A DNA stretch of 64,000 nucleotides from Streptomyces sp. CCM_MD2014 (GCF_000772045.1 NZ_CP009754.1:5332001-5396000), one strand, 5' to 3'. Shown: positions 45,363 through 53,425, numbered from the stretch's first letter. Numbers and translations: made by a program. The notes: generated by a model from the letters alone, not told the origin.

Positions 45363-46613
45363 TTGGCACGGAAGATCGGCAGCCGGTACACCGCCCATCA
45401 GATCCTCGGGCGGGGCAGCGCCGGCACGGTGTGGCTGGGCGAGGGTCCCGACGGACCCGTCGCGATCAAGCTGCTGCGCGAGGACCTGGCGTCCGACCAG
45501 GAACTCGTCTCCCGCTTCGTGCAGGAGCGCACCGCCCTGCTCGGCCTGGAGCATCCGCACGTCGTCTCCGTGCGCGACCTGGTGGTCGACGGCAACGACC
45601 TCGCGCTGGTCATGGACCTGGTCCGCGGCACCGACCTGCGCACCCGCCTCGACCGGGAGCGGCGCCTGGCGCCCGAGGCCGCGGTGTCCGTCGTCGCCGA
45701 CGTCGCCGACGGACTGGCCGCGGCCCACGCCGCCGGGGTCGTGCACCGGGACGTCAAGCCCGAGAACGTGCTGCTCGACATGCAGGGCCCGCTCGGTCCC
45801 GGCGGCTCGCACCCCGCACTCCTGACGGACTTCGGGGTGGCCAAGCTCATCGACACCCCGCGCCGCACCCGCGCCACGAAGATCATCGGCACGCCCGACT
45901 ACCTCGCCCCGGAGATCGTCGAGGGCCTGCCCCCGCGTGCCGCGGTCGACATCTACGCCCTCGCCACGGTCCTGTACGAGCTGCTCGCCGGCTTCACGCC
46001 GTTCGGCGGCGGCCACCCCGGCGCGGTGCTGCGCCGCCACGTGACCGAGACCGTGGTCCCGCTCCCCGGCATCCCCGACGAGCTGTGGCAGCTCCTCGTC
46101 CAGTGCCTCGCCAAGGCCCCCGCCTCCCGGCTGCGCGCCTCCGAGCTGAGCGCCCGGCTGCGCGAGCTGCTGCCGATGCTCGCAGGCATGGCCCCGCTGG
46201 ACGTGGACGAGCCCGACGCCGAGCAGCAGGAGGACGCCTCCGACGAGTCCGCGGCGTCCGCCGCGTCCCCGGCCGCCCCCGAGCCCGTACGGCGCCGGGG
46301 AGCGGTGCCGCTGGTGCCGGGGGCCAAGCCCGCCGACTCCAACCGCGACACCCACACGTCCATGCGCGTCCCCGCCCCGGACGAGCTGGCCGGCGGCGCC
46401 CGCGGCACCGCCCGCGCCCCGCGCGCGGCGGGCTCCCCGCGCCCCGGCTCGGCCCGCAACCGCGCCACCGCGCGGCGGCGCCGGCTCGCGGTGGGTGCGG
46501 GCGCGGTGGCCCTGCTGGCGGCGATCGGCGTCGGCACCTGGCTGGCCACGGGCGGCGACGAGGACGGCACCGGACCCCAGGACACGCGGAACTCGGCACC
46601 GGCCGCTCCCTGA
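45363..46613 (+). CDS. pkaB: Membrane Ser/Thr protein kinase PkaB
   Basis: Encodes 416 aa from a TTG codon at 45363, chosen because AGGAG sits 5 nt upstream and the kinase domain begins there (KIGSRYTAHQILGRGSAGTVW). Active-site residues are K36, H128-R-D130 and D156FG; the activation segment is RTRATKIIGTPDYLAPE. After a linker rich in Ala, Pro and Arg, one membrane helix lies near residues 377-397 (LAVGAGAVALLAAIGVGTWL), with a short external tail. It probably arose by duplication with pkaA and is separated from it by 105 bp, enough for its own promoter. Confidence 0.92.
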   Translation: MARKIGSRYTAHQILGRGSAGTVWLGEGPDGPVAIKLLREDLASDQELVSRFVQERTALLGLEHPHVVSVRDLVVDGNDLALVMDLVRGTDLRTRLDRERRLAPEAAVSVVADVADGLAAAHAAGVVHRDVKPENVLLDMQGPLGPGGSHPALLTDFGVAKLIDTPRRTRATKIIGTPDYLAPEIVEGLPPRAAVDIYALATVLYELLAGFTPFGGGHPGAVLRRHVTETVVPLPGIPDELWQLLVQCLAKAPASRLRASELSARLRELLPMLAGMAPLDVDEPDAEQQEDASDESAASAASPAAPEPVRRRGAVPLVPGAKPADSNRDTHTSMRVPAPDELAGGARGTARAPRAAGSPRPGSARNRATARRRRLAVGAGAVALLAAIGVGTWLATGGDEDGTGPQDTRNSAPAAP

Positions 46614-46631
46614 GCCCCGCACCGCCGCCGC

Positions 46632-46664
46632 GGTCCACGCCCGCACCCCCGCAGGGCGTGGACC
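46632..46664 (+). terminator. Terminator after pkaB
   Basis: A perfect 11-bp stem (GGTCCACGCCC with GGGCGTGGACC) and an 11-base loop, 18 bp after the pkaB stop. Confidence 0.75.
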
Positions 46665-46679
46665 GCCGGCCGGAGCCGT

Positions 46680-46691
46680 TACGCTGGATGC
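46680..46691 (+). promoter_or_regulatory. -10 element and leaderless start of prfB
   Basis: TACGCT (46680-46685) lies 6 nt before the prfB GTG, with no Shine-Dalgarno sequence, which suggests a leaderless transcript. The -35 region would overlap the pkaB terminator and is poorly conserved. Confidence 0.45.
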
Positions 46692-47798
46692 GTGGCAGTC
46701 GTCGATGTATCCGAAGAGCTGAAGTCCCTCTCCTCGACCATGGAGTCGATCGAGGCCGTCCTGGACCTCGACAGGATGAGGGCAGACATCGCCGTGCTCG
46801 AGGAGCAGGCGGCCGCGCCCTCCCTGTGGGACGACCCGGAGGCGGCGCAGAAGATCACCAGCAAGCTCTCGCACCTCCAGGCCGAGGTGCGGAAGGCCGA
46901 AGCCCTGCGCGGCCGGATCGACGATCTCGGCGTGCTCTTCGAGATGGCCGAGGAGGAGGACGACCCGGACACCCGTGCCGAGGCCGAGACCGAGCTCGCG
47001 GCCGTCCGCAAGGCGCTGGACGAGATGGAGGTCCGCACCCTGCTCTCCGGCGAGTACGACGCGCGCGAGGCGCTCGTCAACATCCGCGCCGAGGCGGGTG
47101 GCGTGGACGCCGCCGACTTCGCCGAGAAGCTCCAGCGCATGTACCTGCGCTGGGCCGAGCAGCACGGCTACAAGACCGAGGTCTACGAGACGTCGTACGC
47201 GGAGGAGGCCGGCATCAAGTCGACCACCTTCGCCGTGCAGTCGCCGTACGCCTACGGCACCCTCTCCGTCGAGCAGGGCACCCACCGCCTCGTGCGCATC
47301 TCGCCCTTCGACAACCAGGGGCGCCGCCAGACCTCCTTCGCGGGCGTCGAGATCCTCCCCGTGGTCGAGCAGACCGACCACATCGAGATCGACGAGTCCG
47401 AACTGCGCGTGGACGTGTACCGGTCCTCCGGCCCCGGCGGCCAGGGCGTGAACACCACCGACTCGGCGGTGCGCCTCACCCACATCCCCACCGGCATCGT
47501 CGTCTCCTGCCAGAACGAGCGCTCGCAGATCCAGAACAAGGCCACCGCCATGAACGTCCTCCAGGCCAAGCTCCTGGAGCGGCGCCGCCAGGAGGAGCAG
47601 GCCAAGATGGACGCCCTCAAGGGCGACGGGGGCAACTCCTGGGGCAATCAGATGCGTTCGTACGTGCTGCACCCGTACCAGATGGTCAAGGACCTGCGCA
47701 CGGAGCACGAAGTGGGCAACCCCGAGGCCGTGTTCAACGGCGAGATCGACGGCTTCCTCGAGGCCGGCATTCGCTGGCGCAAGCAGCAGGAGAAGTAA
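46692..47798 (+). CDS. prfB: Peptide chain release factor 2
   Basis: Encodes 368 aa. The catalytic GGQ motif is in RSSGPGGQGVNTTDSAVRL, and the stop-codon-reading tripeptide SPF is in VRISPFDNQGRR, which identifies RF2 (UGA/UAA) rather than RF1. The coding sequence is continuous: the +1 programmed frameshift found in many bacterial prfB genes is absent. The GTG at 46692 fits the usual start (VAVVDVSEELKSL). It acts in the cytoplasm at termination, hydrolysing peptidyl-tRNA. A textbook terminator follows. Confidence 0.97.
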   Translation: MAVVDVSEELKSLSSTMESIEAVLDLDRMRADIAVLEEQAAAPSLWDDPEAAQKITSKLSHLQAEVRKAEALRGRIDDLGVLFEMAEEEDDPDTRAEAETELAAVRKALDEMEVRTLLSGEYDAREALVNIRAEAGGVDAADFAEKLQRMYLRWAEQHGYKTEVYETSYAEEAGIKSTTFAVQSPYAYGTLSVEQGTHRLVRISPFDNQGRRQTSFAGVEILPVVEQTDHIEIDESELRVDVYRSSGPGGQGVNTTDSAVRLTHIPTGIVVSCQNERSQIQNKATAMNVLQAKLLERRRQEEQAKMDALKGDGGNSWGNQMRSYVLHPYQMVKDLRTEHEVGNPEAVFNGEIDGFLEAGIRWRKQQEK

Positions 47799-47826
47799 AG
47801 CGAAGCGGAATCGCCGCTTTGTCGAC

Positions 47827-47863
47827 AAGGCAACTGCCGCTCTTCGGGCGGCAGTTGCCTTTT
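47827..47863 (+). terminator. Terminator after prfB
   Basis: A perfect 14-bp stem (AAGGCAACTGCCGC with GCGGCAGTTGCCTT), a 7-base loop, and a short T-run at 47860-47863. Confidence 0.9.
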
Positions 47864-48123
47864 GTCTGCCCGCCGTTCGCCGGTGATGTCTGGGTTTTGC
47901 ATCACACTCACACCCTTTGTGTCCGGCATACGTCCCTTACCTGGACATCGCGTACGCAATGGCCTTGACGTTGCTTTGAACATTAGGAATGGTGAGGCGC
48001 GGCATGCGTATTTCTGGGGCGCATGTGAACCGGGGGGCTTGAGCACACATGCAGCCGCCCCCCGTCGATCACAGCCCCGAGTGCGGCCTCACCGACTAAT
48101 CGGCTACTGGGGGTAGCAACTAC
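47864..48123 (+). promoter_or_regulatory. Upstream region of the LAETG protein gene
   Basis: An AT-richer region with TTGACG at 47965-47970 and TAGGAA at 47984-47989. The spacing (13) is too short for a standard promoter, so the exact elements are unclear. A GC-rich hairpin-prone leader follows and GGGGG at 48109-48113 may serve as ribosome-binding site. Confidence 0.35.
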
Positions 48124-48855
48124 ATGACGAAGAAGACGCGCATCCGTGTCGCGCGCATCGCGGCCGGCGCCGTGATCGCGGCCGGCGCCTCGCTGACCGC
48201 CGCGGGCGCCGCCTCGGCGCTGGAGATCGGCATCGGCGCGGGGGTCGGCGACACCGGTGTCAACCTCGGCGTGAGCGTCGGCGACGACGACGAGCCGACG
48301 GACCCGCCCACCATCCCGACGGACCCCAACGAGCCGACGGACCCGGGTACCACGGACCCGACCGACCCGGGCACCACGGACCCGACGGACCCGGGTACGA
48401 CCGACCCGACGGACCCGGGCACCACGGACCCGACCGACCCGGGCACGTCCGACCCGACGGACCCGGGCACCACGGACCCGACCGACCCGGGCACGAGCGA
48501 CCCCACCAACCCGACCGACCCGGGTGACGGTGGCGACAACGGCAACGGCAACGGCGGCAACGGCAACGGCGGCTCGGGCAACGGCAACGGAGGCGGCGGC
48601 GACAACACCTCCCCCGACGGCGGCGGCAACGACAACGTCACCCAGGACCAGGGTTCCTCGGCCCTGACCGACACCGGCGAGCAGGCTCCGGCCTCCTCCG
48701 GCAACGCCGCTCAGGGTGACGGCAAGGAGCTCGCCGAGACCGGTGCCGCTGAGACCACGTTCCTGCTGGTCGGCGCCGCGACGATGATCGCCGGCGGCAT
48801 CGGCTTCCGCTTCCTGCCGCGTCTGATGAACGGCCGCGGCGGCGCTGCTGCCTGA
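48124..48855 (+). CDS. Cell-wall-anchored repeat protein with LAETG sorting signal
   Basis: Encodes 243 aa. A signal peptide (about 1-35, ending AAGAASA) is followed by a short conserved head (LEIGIGAGVGDTGVNLGVSV). Residues about 58-140 are tandem DPGTTDPT-type octapeptides, then a Gly/Asn-rich stretch. The C-terminus has LAETG at 203-207, a hydrophobic segment (TTFLLVGAATMIAGGIGF) and a basic end. LAxTG is the substrate motif of Streptomyces class E sortases, so the protein should be linked to peptidoglycan. The repeats probably act as a flexible stalk. No enzymatic domain is visible; it may be a surface or spore-coat component. Confidence 0.88.
   Translation: MTKKTRIRVARIAAGAVIAAGASLTAAGAASALEIGIGAGVGDTGVNLGVSVGDDDEPTDPPTIPTDPNEPTDPGTTDPTDPGTTDPTDPGTTDPTDPGTTDPTDPGTSDPTDPGTTDPTDPGTSDPTNPTDPGDGGDNGNGNGGNGNGGSGNGNGGGGDNTSPDGGGNDNVTQDQGSSALTDTGEQAPASSGNAAQGDGKELAETGAAETTFLLVGAATMIAGGIGFRFLPRLMNGRGGAAA
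48331..48510 (+). repeat. In-frame tandem repeat (about 24 bp, DPGTTDPT)
   Basis: Repeated GACCCGGGYACSACSGACCC-like units encode alternating DPGTTDPT/DPGTSDPT octapeptides. Third-position differences show the copies are diverging. Copy number could change by slippage without shifting the frame. Confidence 0.85.
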
Positions 48856-48892
48856 CGGTAGCCGCCCGCGTACGCACCGCGCACGCACCTGA

Positions 48893-48924
48893 AGGGGCCC
48901 GGAGCATCACCGCTCCGGGCCCCT
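48893..48924 (+). terminator. Terminator after the LAETG protein gene
   Basis: A perfect 13-bp stem (AGGGGCCCGGAGC with GCTCCGGGCCCCT) and a 6-base loop, 37 bp after the stop. A smaller hairpin (GGAGGCC-CTGAA-GGCCTCC, 48969-48987) could end the opposite gene. Confidence 0.85.
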
Positions 48925-48996
48925 GTTGCGCTCTCCGTGTCCGTGTCGTGCCCGTGTGTCCGCGTCCTGGAGGCCCTGAAGGCCTCCCCAGACCCG

Positions 48997-49191
48997 TCAG
49001 ACGGTCTGCTGGGCCAGCAGGGCCACCGCGGCGACCAGCACCGCCAGCAGCGCGATCAGCGCCATCGGGTTCAGCCCCGAGAAGGGGTTGCTCTCCTGCT
49101 GCAGCCGCTCGCGGTTGGCCCGGCACACCGGGCACCTGCCCTCGCTCACGGGCGCCGCGCAGTTCGCGCACACCAACCGGTCGTACGTCAT
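48997..49191 (-). CDS. Small zinc-ribbon single-pass membrane protein
   Basis: Encodes 64 aa. Two CxxC knuckles (CANC and CPVC, residues 8-11 and 20-23) form a zinc ribbon. After a short linker (RERLQQESNPFSGLNP) one membrane helix runs from about 43 to 60. The ribosome-binding site AAGGAGG is strong and fixes the start at 49191; longer in-frame extension lacks such a site. The family is conserved in Streptomyces; the function is unknown. It is divergent from ftsE and may share its promoter region, so a link to cell division can be suspected but not shown. Confidence 0.82.
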   Translation of the reverse strand: MTYDRLVCANCAAPVSEGRCPVCRANRERLQQESNPFSGLNPMALIALLAVLVAAVALLAQQTV

Positions 49192-49363
49192 GCGCTCGCC
49201 CTCCTTGCCACCGGCTCTGTCTGGAACAACGCCCGCGACGGTACGAACGTTCCCCTTCCACTGTGCCAGGTTCCGCGGGGCCCTGCGCGCCCTCCCGCGG
49301 GGACAAAACGCGCAACTGCTACGCAACCCCGACCGGTGACTGCGGTCGGCTCCCCGGTTCGCG

Positions 49364-49369
49364 TATGGT
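49364..49369 (+). promoter_or_regulatory. Candidate ftsE promoter -10
   Basis: TATGGT at 49364-49369 has CTGCGG 18 bp upstream (49340-49345) as a weak -35. Transcription would begin about 30 nt before the ftsE GTG. Confidence 0.35.
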
Positions 49370-49405
49370 CACGCACATCTACCCCCGGCGACCCGTGGTG
49401 CATCC

Positions 49406-50095
49406 GTGATCCGATTCGACAACGTCTCCAAGGTCTACCCCAAACAGAGCCACCCAGCCCTCAGGGATGTCTCCCTGGAGGTCGAGAAGGGCGAGTTCGT
49501 CTTCCTCGTGGGATCCTCCGGCTCGGGAAAGTCCACCTTCCTGCGGCTGATCCTCCGCGAGGAGCGGTGCAGCCACGGACAGGTGCACGTGCTGGGCAAG
49601 GACCTCTCCCGCCTGTCCAACTGGAAGGTGCCGCAGATGCGGCGCCAGCTGGGGACGGTCTTCCAGGACTTCCGCCTGCTGCCGAACAAGACGGTCGGCG
49701 AGAACGTCGCCTTCGCCCAGGAGGTCATCGGCAAGTCCCGCGGCGAGATCCGCAAGTCCGTGCCCCAGGTGCTCGACCTGGTCGGACTCGGCGGCAAGGA
49801 GGACCGCAGGCCCGGCGAGCTGTCCGGCGGTGAGCAGCAGCGCGTCGCCATCGCCCGGGCCTTCGTCAACCGGCCCAAGCTGCTGATCGCCGACGAGCCC
49901 ACGGGCAACCTCGACCCGCAGACCTCCGTCGGCATCATGAAGCTGCTCGACCGCATCAACCGGACGGGCACCACCGTGGTGATGGCCACGCACGACCAGA
50001 ACATCGTGGACCAGATGCGCAAGCGCGTCATCGAGCTGGAGAAGGGCCGCCTCGTCCGGGACCAGGCACGCGGTGTCTACGGCTACCAGCACTGA
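49406..50095 (+). CDS. ftsE: Cell division ATP-binding protein FtsE
   Basis: Encodes 229 aa. Walker A GSSGSGKST, signature LSGGEQQR and Walker B LLIADEPTGNLD are intact. The opening MIRFDNVSKVYPK and the Q-loop TVFQDFRLLPNKTV are diagnostic of FtsE. With FtsX it forms an ABC-type complex that uses ATP to activate peptidoglycan hydrolases outside the membrane at division sites. The GTG start lacks a clear ribosome-binding site. ftsX follows after 42 bp, so the two are co-transcribed. Confidence 0.97.
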   Translation: MIRFDNVSKVYPKQSHPALRDVSLEVEKGEFVFLVGSSGSGKSTFLRLILREERCSHGQVHVLGKDLSRLSNWKVPQMRRQLGTVFQDFRLLPNKTVGENVAFAQEVIGKSRGEIRKSVPQVLDLVGLGGKEDRRPGELSGGEQQRVAIARAFVNRPKLLIADEPTGNLDPQTSVGIMKLLDRINRTGTTVVMATHDQNIVDQMRKRVIELEKGRLVRDQARGVYGYQH

Positions 50096-50137
50096 CGAGC
50101 CGCTGACGACGAGGAACGAAAGGCTTAACGAGACGCC

Positions 50138-51055
50138 ATGCGCGCCCAGTTCGTAGTCTCGGAGATCGGTGTCGGTCTTCGCCGCAATCTGACGATGACC
50201 TTCGCGGTCATCGTCTCGGTCGCCCTGTCCCTGGCCCTGTTCGGCGGGTCACTGCTGATGAGCGACCAGGTCAGCACCATGAAGGGCTACTGGTACGACA
50301 AGGTCAACGTCTCGGTCTTCCTCTGCAACAAGAGCGACGCCGAGTCCGACCCCAACTGCGCCAAGGGTGCGGTGACCGAGGACCAGAAGAAGCAGATCAT
50401 GGCCGACCTCGACGAGATGGCCGTCGTCGAGAAGGTGACGTACGAGTCGCAGGACGAGGCGTACAAGCACTACAAGGAGCAGTTCGGCGACTCGCCGCTG
50501 GCCAGCTCCCTCACGCCGGACCAGATGCAGGAGTCCTACCGGATCAAGCTGAAGGACCCGGAGAAGTACCAGGTCATCGCGACCGCCTTCGACGGCCGTG
50601 AGGGCGTGCAGTCCGTGCAGGACCAGAAGGGCATCCTGGACAACCTCTTCGGTCTCCTCAACGGCATGAACTGGGCCGCCCGCGCGGTGATGGCCCTCAT
50701 GCTCGTCGTCGCCCTGATGCTGATCGTCAACACCGTGCGCGTCTCGGCGTTCAGCCGGCGCCGCGAGACCGGCATCATGCGCCTCGTGGGCGCCTCGGGC
50801 TTCTACATCCAGGCGCCGTTCATCATGGAGGCGGCGGTCGCCGGTCTCATCGGCGGTGGTGTCGCCTGCGGATTCCTGGTGATCGCCCGGTACTTCATCA
50901 TCGACCACGGACTCGCCCTGTCCGAGAAGCTGAACCTGATCAACTTCATCGGCTGGGACGCCGTCTTGACCAAGCTCCCGCTCATCCTGGCCGTGAGTCT
51001 GCTGATGCCCGCGTTGGCCGCGTTCTTCGCGCTGCGCAAGTACCTGAAGGTGTGA
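50138..51055 (+). CDS. ftsX: Cell division protein FtsX
   Basis: Encodes 305 aa. A first membrane helix (about 20-42) is followed by an extracytoplasmic loop of about 130 residues, then three helices near the C-terminus (about 186-208, 228-252 and 280-302). The loop holds a cysteine pair (FLCNKSDAESDPNCAKG), probably a disulfide as in mycobacterial FtsX. This domain contacts cell-wall hydrolases such as NlpC/P60 or RipC-type partners. The membrane part resembles MacB/FtsX permeases. A very strong terminator follows. Confidence 0.97.
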   Translation: MRAQFVVSEIGVGLRRNLTMTFAVIVSVALSLALFGGSLLMSDQVSTMKGYWYDKVNVSVFLCNKSDAESDPNCAKGAVTEDQKKQIMADLDEMAVVEKVTYESQDEAYKHYKEQFGDSPLASSLTPDQMQESYRIKLKDPEKYQVIATAFDGREGVQSVQDQKGILDNLFGLLNGMNWAARAVMALMLVVALMLIVNTVRVSAFSRRRETGIMRLVGASGFYIQAPFIMEAAVAGLIGGGVACGFLVIARYFIIDHGLALSEKLNLINFIGWDAVLTKLPLILAVSLLMPALAAFFALRKYLKV

Positions 51056-51063
51056 CACATACC

Positions 51064-51101
51064 AAGGGGGTCGTACGGTCGAGCGACCGTACGACCCCCT
51101 T
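51064..51101. terminator. Terminator after ftsX
   Basis: AAGGGGGTCGTACGGTC pairs perfectly (17 bp) with GACCGTACGACCCCCTT around GAGC. It could work in both directions, but only ftsX ends here. Confidence 0.9.
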
Positions 51102-51123
51102 GCGTTGTCCTAGACTCACCGGC

Positions 51124-52323
51124 ATGTCAGGTCGTGCCCTGTTCTGTCAGCCCCGTCGCGCACGCCACGGGGCCGCCCTGACCTTGGTGTTCGCGAGCGT
51201 GCTCGTCGCGGGCGCGGCCACCGGCTCGCTCCCCGGGACGGACCGGAAGTCCGGGCCCGCCACGGCCGGTTCGGCCGTCCCGGCCGGCCGGCAGGCCCAA
51301 CCCGAGGACGTCGCCCGCGCGGCGGCCGAGGCCATGGCCCACGGCAAGTCCCCCGTGGAGGCCGCCGAACGCGCGGTCAGCCGCAGCGGGGACCGCTGGG
51401 GCGCCATCTACTCCCAGGGCGAGTACGAGGAGTTGGAGGACGCCCTCGACGGCCGGTACACCGGCGTCGGGCTCTCCGCACGCCGCGAACGGGACGGCCG
51501 TATCCAGGTGACCAGGGTGCGCTCCGGGTCGCCCGCCGCCGACGCCGGGATCCGCGAGGGCGACCGCCTGCGCAGCGTCGACGGCGAGCGGGTCGACGGG
51601 CGGCCCGTCACCGAGGTCGTCTCCATACTCCGCGGCGACGCCGAGGCCGAGCCCGCAGGCACCGCCGTACGGCTGGGTCTTGAGCGCGGCACGCGTGCGT
51701 GGACGGAGACCGTACGGCGCGCCCGGCTGTCCACGGACCCCGTGACCGTCCGCACGCTCGCCGACGGCCTCACCGTCGTCAAGGTCACCTCCTTCACCAA
51801 GGGCGTCGGCGATCAGGTGCGCGAGGCGGTGGCAGGGGTGCCGTCCGGCGCCGGCGTCGTCCTGGACCTGCGCGGCAATTCCGGCGGCCTGGTCACCGAG
51901 GCCGTCACCGCCGCCTCCGCCTTCCTCGACGGCGGCCTGGTCGCCACGTACGACGTCGACGGCGACCAGCGCGCCCTGCACGCCGAACCCGGAGGCGACA
52001 CCGCCAGACCCCTGGTCGCGCTCGTCGACGGCGGCACGATGAGCGCGGCCGAACTCCTCACGGGGGCCCTCCAGGACCGCGGCCGGGCCGTCGTCCTGGG
52101 CTCCCGCACCTTCGGCAAGGGCTCGGTGCAGATGCCGAGCCGGCTGCCCGGCGGCTCGGTGGCCGAGCTGACCGTCGGCCACTACCGCACCCCCTCCGGC
52201 CGCGGCGTCGACGGCACGGGCATCACCCCCGACCTCGAGGTCGACCCGGTCGACCCCGCCGCCCTGGAGCGGGCCCGGACCGTGCTGAGCGGACTGGGGC
52301 GCGAGGCGAACGACCCCGCGTAA
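51124..52323 (+). CDS. S41-family C-terminal processing protease (CtpA-like)
   Basis: Encodes 399 aa. An N-terminal membrane anchor or signal (about 15-35) is followed by a PDZ domain (about 110-195: YTGVGLSARRERDG, GSPAADAGIREGDRLRSVDG). The S41 protease core has the catalytic Ser in GGTMSAAELLTGAL (S307) and Lys in SRTFGKGSVQ (K332). Such serine-lysine proteases cleave exported proteins, often cell-wall hydrolases or their regulators. Adjacency to ftsEX is conserved and suggests a link to wall-hydrolase control. TAGACT lies 7 nt before the ATG, so the transcript is probably leaderless. Confidence 0.93.
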   Translation: MSGRALFCQPRRARHGAALTLVFASVLVAGAATGSLPGTDRKSGPATAGSAVPAGRQAQPEDVARAAAEAMAHGKSPVEAAERAVSRSGDRWGAIYSQGEYEELEDALDGRYTGVGLSARRERDGRIQVTRVRSGSPAADAGIREGDRLRSVDGERVDGRPVTEVVSILRGDAEAEPAGTAVRLGLERGTRAWTETVRRARLSTDPVTVRTLADGLTVVKVTSFTKGVGDQVREAVAGVPSGAGVVLDLRGNSGGLVTEAVTAASAFLDGGLVATYDVDGDQRALHAEPGGDTARPLVALVDGGTMSAAELLTGALQDRGRAVVLGSRTFGKGSVQMPSRLPGGSVAELTVGHYRTPSGRGVDGTGITPDLEVDPVDPAALERARTVLSGLGREANDPA

Positions 52324-52369
52324 TCGGCTTTCCGCGAGGCCCCTCCGTAGTGCCAAAATGGACCGCACT

Positions 52370-52849
52370 ATGGCTAAGGAAAAAGGGCGCAAGCTGATCG
52401 CGCAGAACAAGAAGGCGCGGCACGACTACCAGATCCTCGACACCTACGAGGCCGGCCTCGTGCTGTCCGGTACCGAGGTGAAGTCACTGCGCCAGGGGCG
52501 GGCCTCGCTGGTCGACGGCTTCGTGCAGCTGGACGGACACGAAGCGTGGCTGCACAACGTGCACGTGCCGGAGTACAGCCAGGGCACCTGGACCAACCAC
52601 AGCGCGCGCCGCAAGCGGAAGCTGCTGCTGCACCGCGTGGAGATCGACAAGCTGGAGTCGAAGTCCCAGGAGACCGGTCACACGATCGTGCCGCTGGCGC
52701 TCTACTTCAAGGACGGCCGGGCCAAGGTCGAGATCGCGCTGGCACGGGGCAAGAAGGAGTACGACAAGCGGCAGACCCTCCGGGAGAAGCAGGACCGGCG
52801 CGAGGCGGAGCGGACGATCTCGGCGATCCGGCGCAAGCAGCGGGCCTGA
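52370..52849 (+). CDS. smpB: SsrA-binding protein SmpB
   Basis: Encodes 159 aa from the ATG at 52370 (MAKEKGRKLIAQNKKARHDY); an ATG four codons earlier (52358) is possible. The OB-fold core shows ETYEAGLVLSGTEVKSLR-type residues, DGFVQLDGHEAWLHNVHVPEY and the basic C-terminal tail KQDRREAERTISAIRRKQRA that enters the ribosomal A site. It binds the tRNA-like end of tmRNA and brings it to stalled ribosomes. Its partner RNA gene ssrA lies 118 bp downstream. Confidence 0.97.
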   Translation: MAKEKGRKLIAQNKKARHDYQILDTYEAGLVLSGTEVKSLRQGRASLVDGFVQLDGHEAWLHNVHVPEYSQGTWTNHSARRKRKLLLHRVEIDKLESKSQETGHTIVPLALYFKDGRAKVEIALARGKKEYDKRQTLREKQDRREAERTISAIRRKQRA

Positions 52850-52889
52850 GCGCCCCGGAATAGGCTGGCACGCGTGCGTGTTGTTCACG

Positions 52890-52895
52890 TACGAT
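52890..52895 (+). promoter_or_regulatory. Candidate ssrA promoter -10
   Basis: TACGAT at 52890-52895 with a weak -35 (CTGGCA or TGGCAC, 18-19 bp upstream). Transcription would begin about 65 nt before mature tmRNA; a GGAGGGCCCTCC palindrome in between may form a processing hairpin. Confidence 0.45.
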
Positions 52896-52967
52896 GGCAC
52901 CTGCACCTCACAGCGGGTGCGCTCCCTCTCCGGAGGGCCCTCCTCGGAGGGTTTGAAAAATCAACAT

Positions 52968-53365
52968 GGGGATGATCGGTTTCGACAGCGGCTGTCGAAG
53001 CAGGGGAAGCGTGTCGAGGAAGCGGCCATGATCTCGTAAACCACAGGCCGAAAAAAATAATCGCCAACACCAAGCGCGATTCCTCCCAGCAGGCCTTCGC
53101 CCTCGCTGCCTGATCTCAGGTAGCAGAGCGAGCCTCCTACTAAAGGGAGTGTCAGCCCGGGGCTGTTCCCGACCCGGATCCTGGCATCAGCTAGGGGACT
53201 AAACCTTGATCCCGGTCACGGGGTGAAGAGGGAAACCAAACAGTGACTGGGCCCGTCGGAGACTTGTTCGCGTGATCTCCGGGGCCGAGAAAATCGAAGC
53301 GGACTGCACACGGAGAAGCCCTGGTTCCGCACCGTTGGACGCGGGTTCGATTCCCGCCATCTCCA
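52968..53365 (+). ncRNA. ssrA: Transfer-messenger RNA (tmRNA)
   Basis: About 398 nt. The 5' end GGGGATGATCGGTTTCGACAG and the 3' end GGTTCGATTCCCGCCATCTCC, both diagnostic, pair as a tRNA-like acceptor (GGGGATG with CATCTCC, one G-U) with a T-arm TTCGATT. The 3' CCA is not encoded: the genome reads ACGA after the stem, so CCA must be added enzymatically. The tag reading frame encodes ANTKRDSSQQAFALAA, the Streptomyces proteolysis tag ending in LAA. tmRNA rescues stalled ribosomes and marks the nascent protein for degradation. Confidence 0.97.
53063..53113 (+). other. tmRNA tag-peptide reading frame
   Basis: The resume codon GCC at 53063 starts the 16-residue tag ANTKRDSSQQAFALAA, ended by TGA at 53111-53113. 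Confidence 0.95.
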
Positions 53366-53371
53366 CGAGGT

Positions 53372-53425
53372 CGAGGGCGACGTGTGCTCGCGGTAAGCGC
53401 GAGCCACGTCGCCCTCGTCGTTTTT
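53372..53425 (+). terminator. Terminator after ssrA
   Basis: A long stem (CGAGGGCGACGTG with CACGTCGCCCTCG, extended by CTCGCG/CGCGAG inside) is followed by TTTTT at 53421-53425. One of the few canonical T-tailed terminators in the window. Confidence 0.92.

Noticed and set aside
46692..47798. Programmed frameshift in prfB
   Set aside because: The reading frame is continuous through the region where an in-frame TGA would be expected.
47965..47989. TTGACG...TAGGAA as a sigma-70-type promoter for the LAETG gene
   Set aside because: The 13-bp spacing is too short for a standard promoter. I note it only as part of the upstream region.
48331..48510. Tandem repeat read as a CRISPR array
   Set aside because: It is in frame within a secreted protein and encodes DPGTTDPT units.
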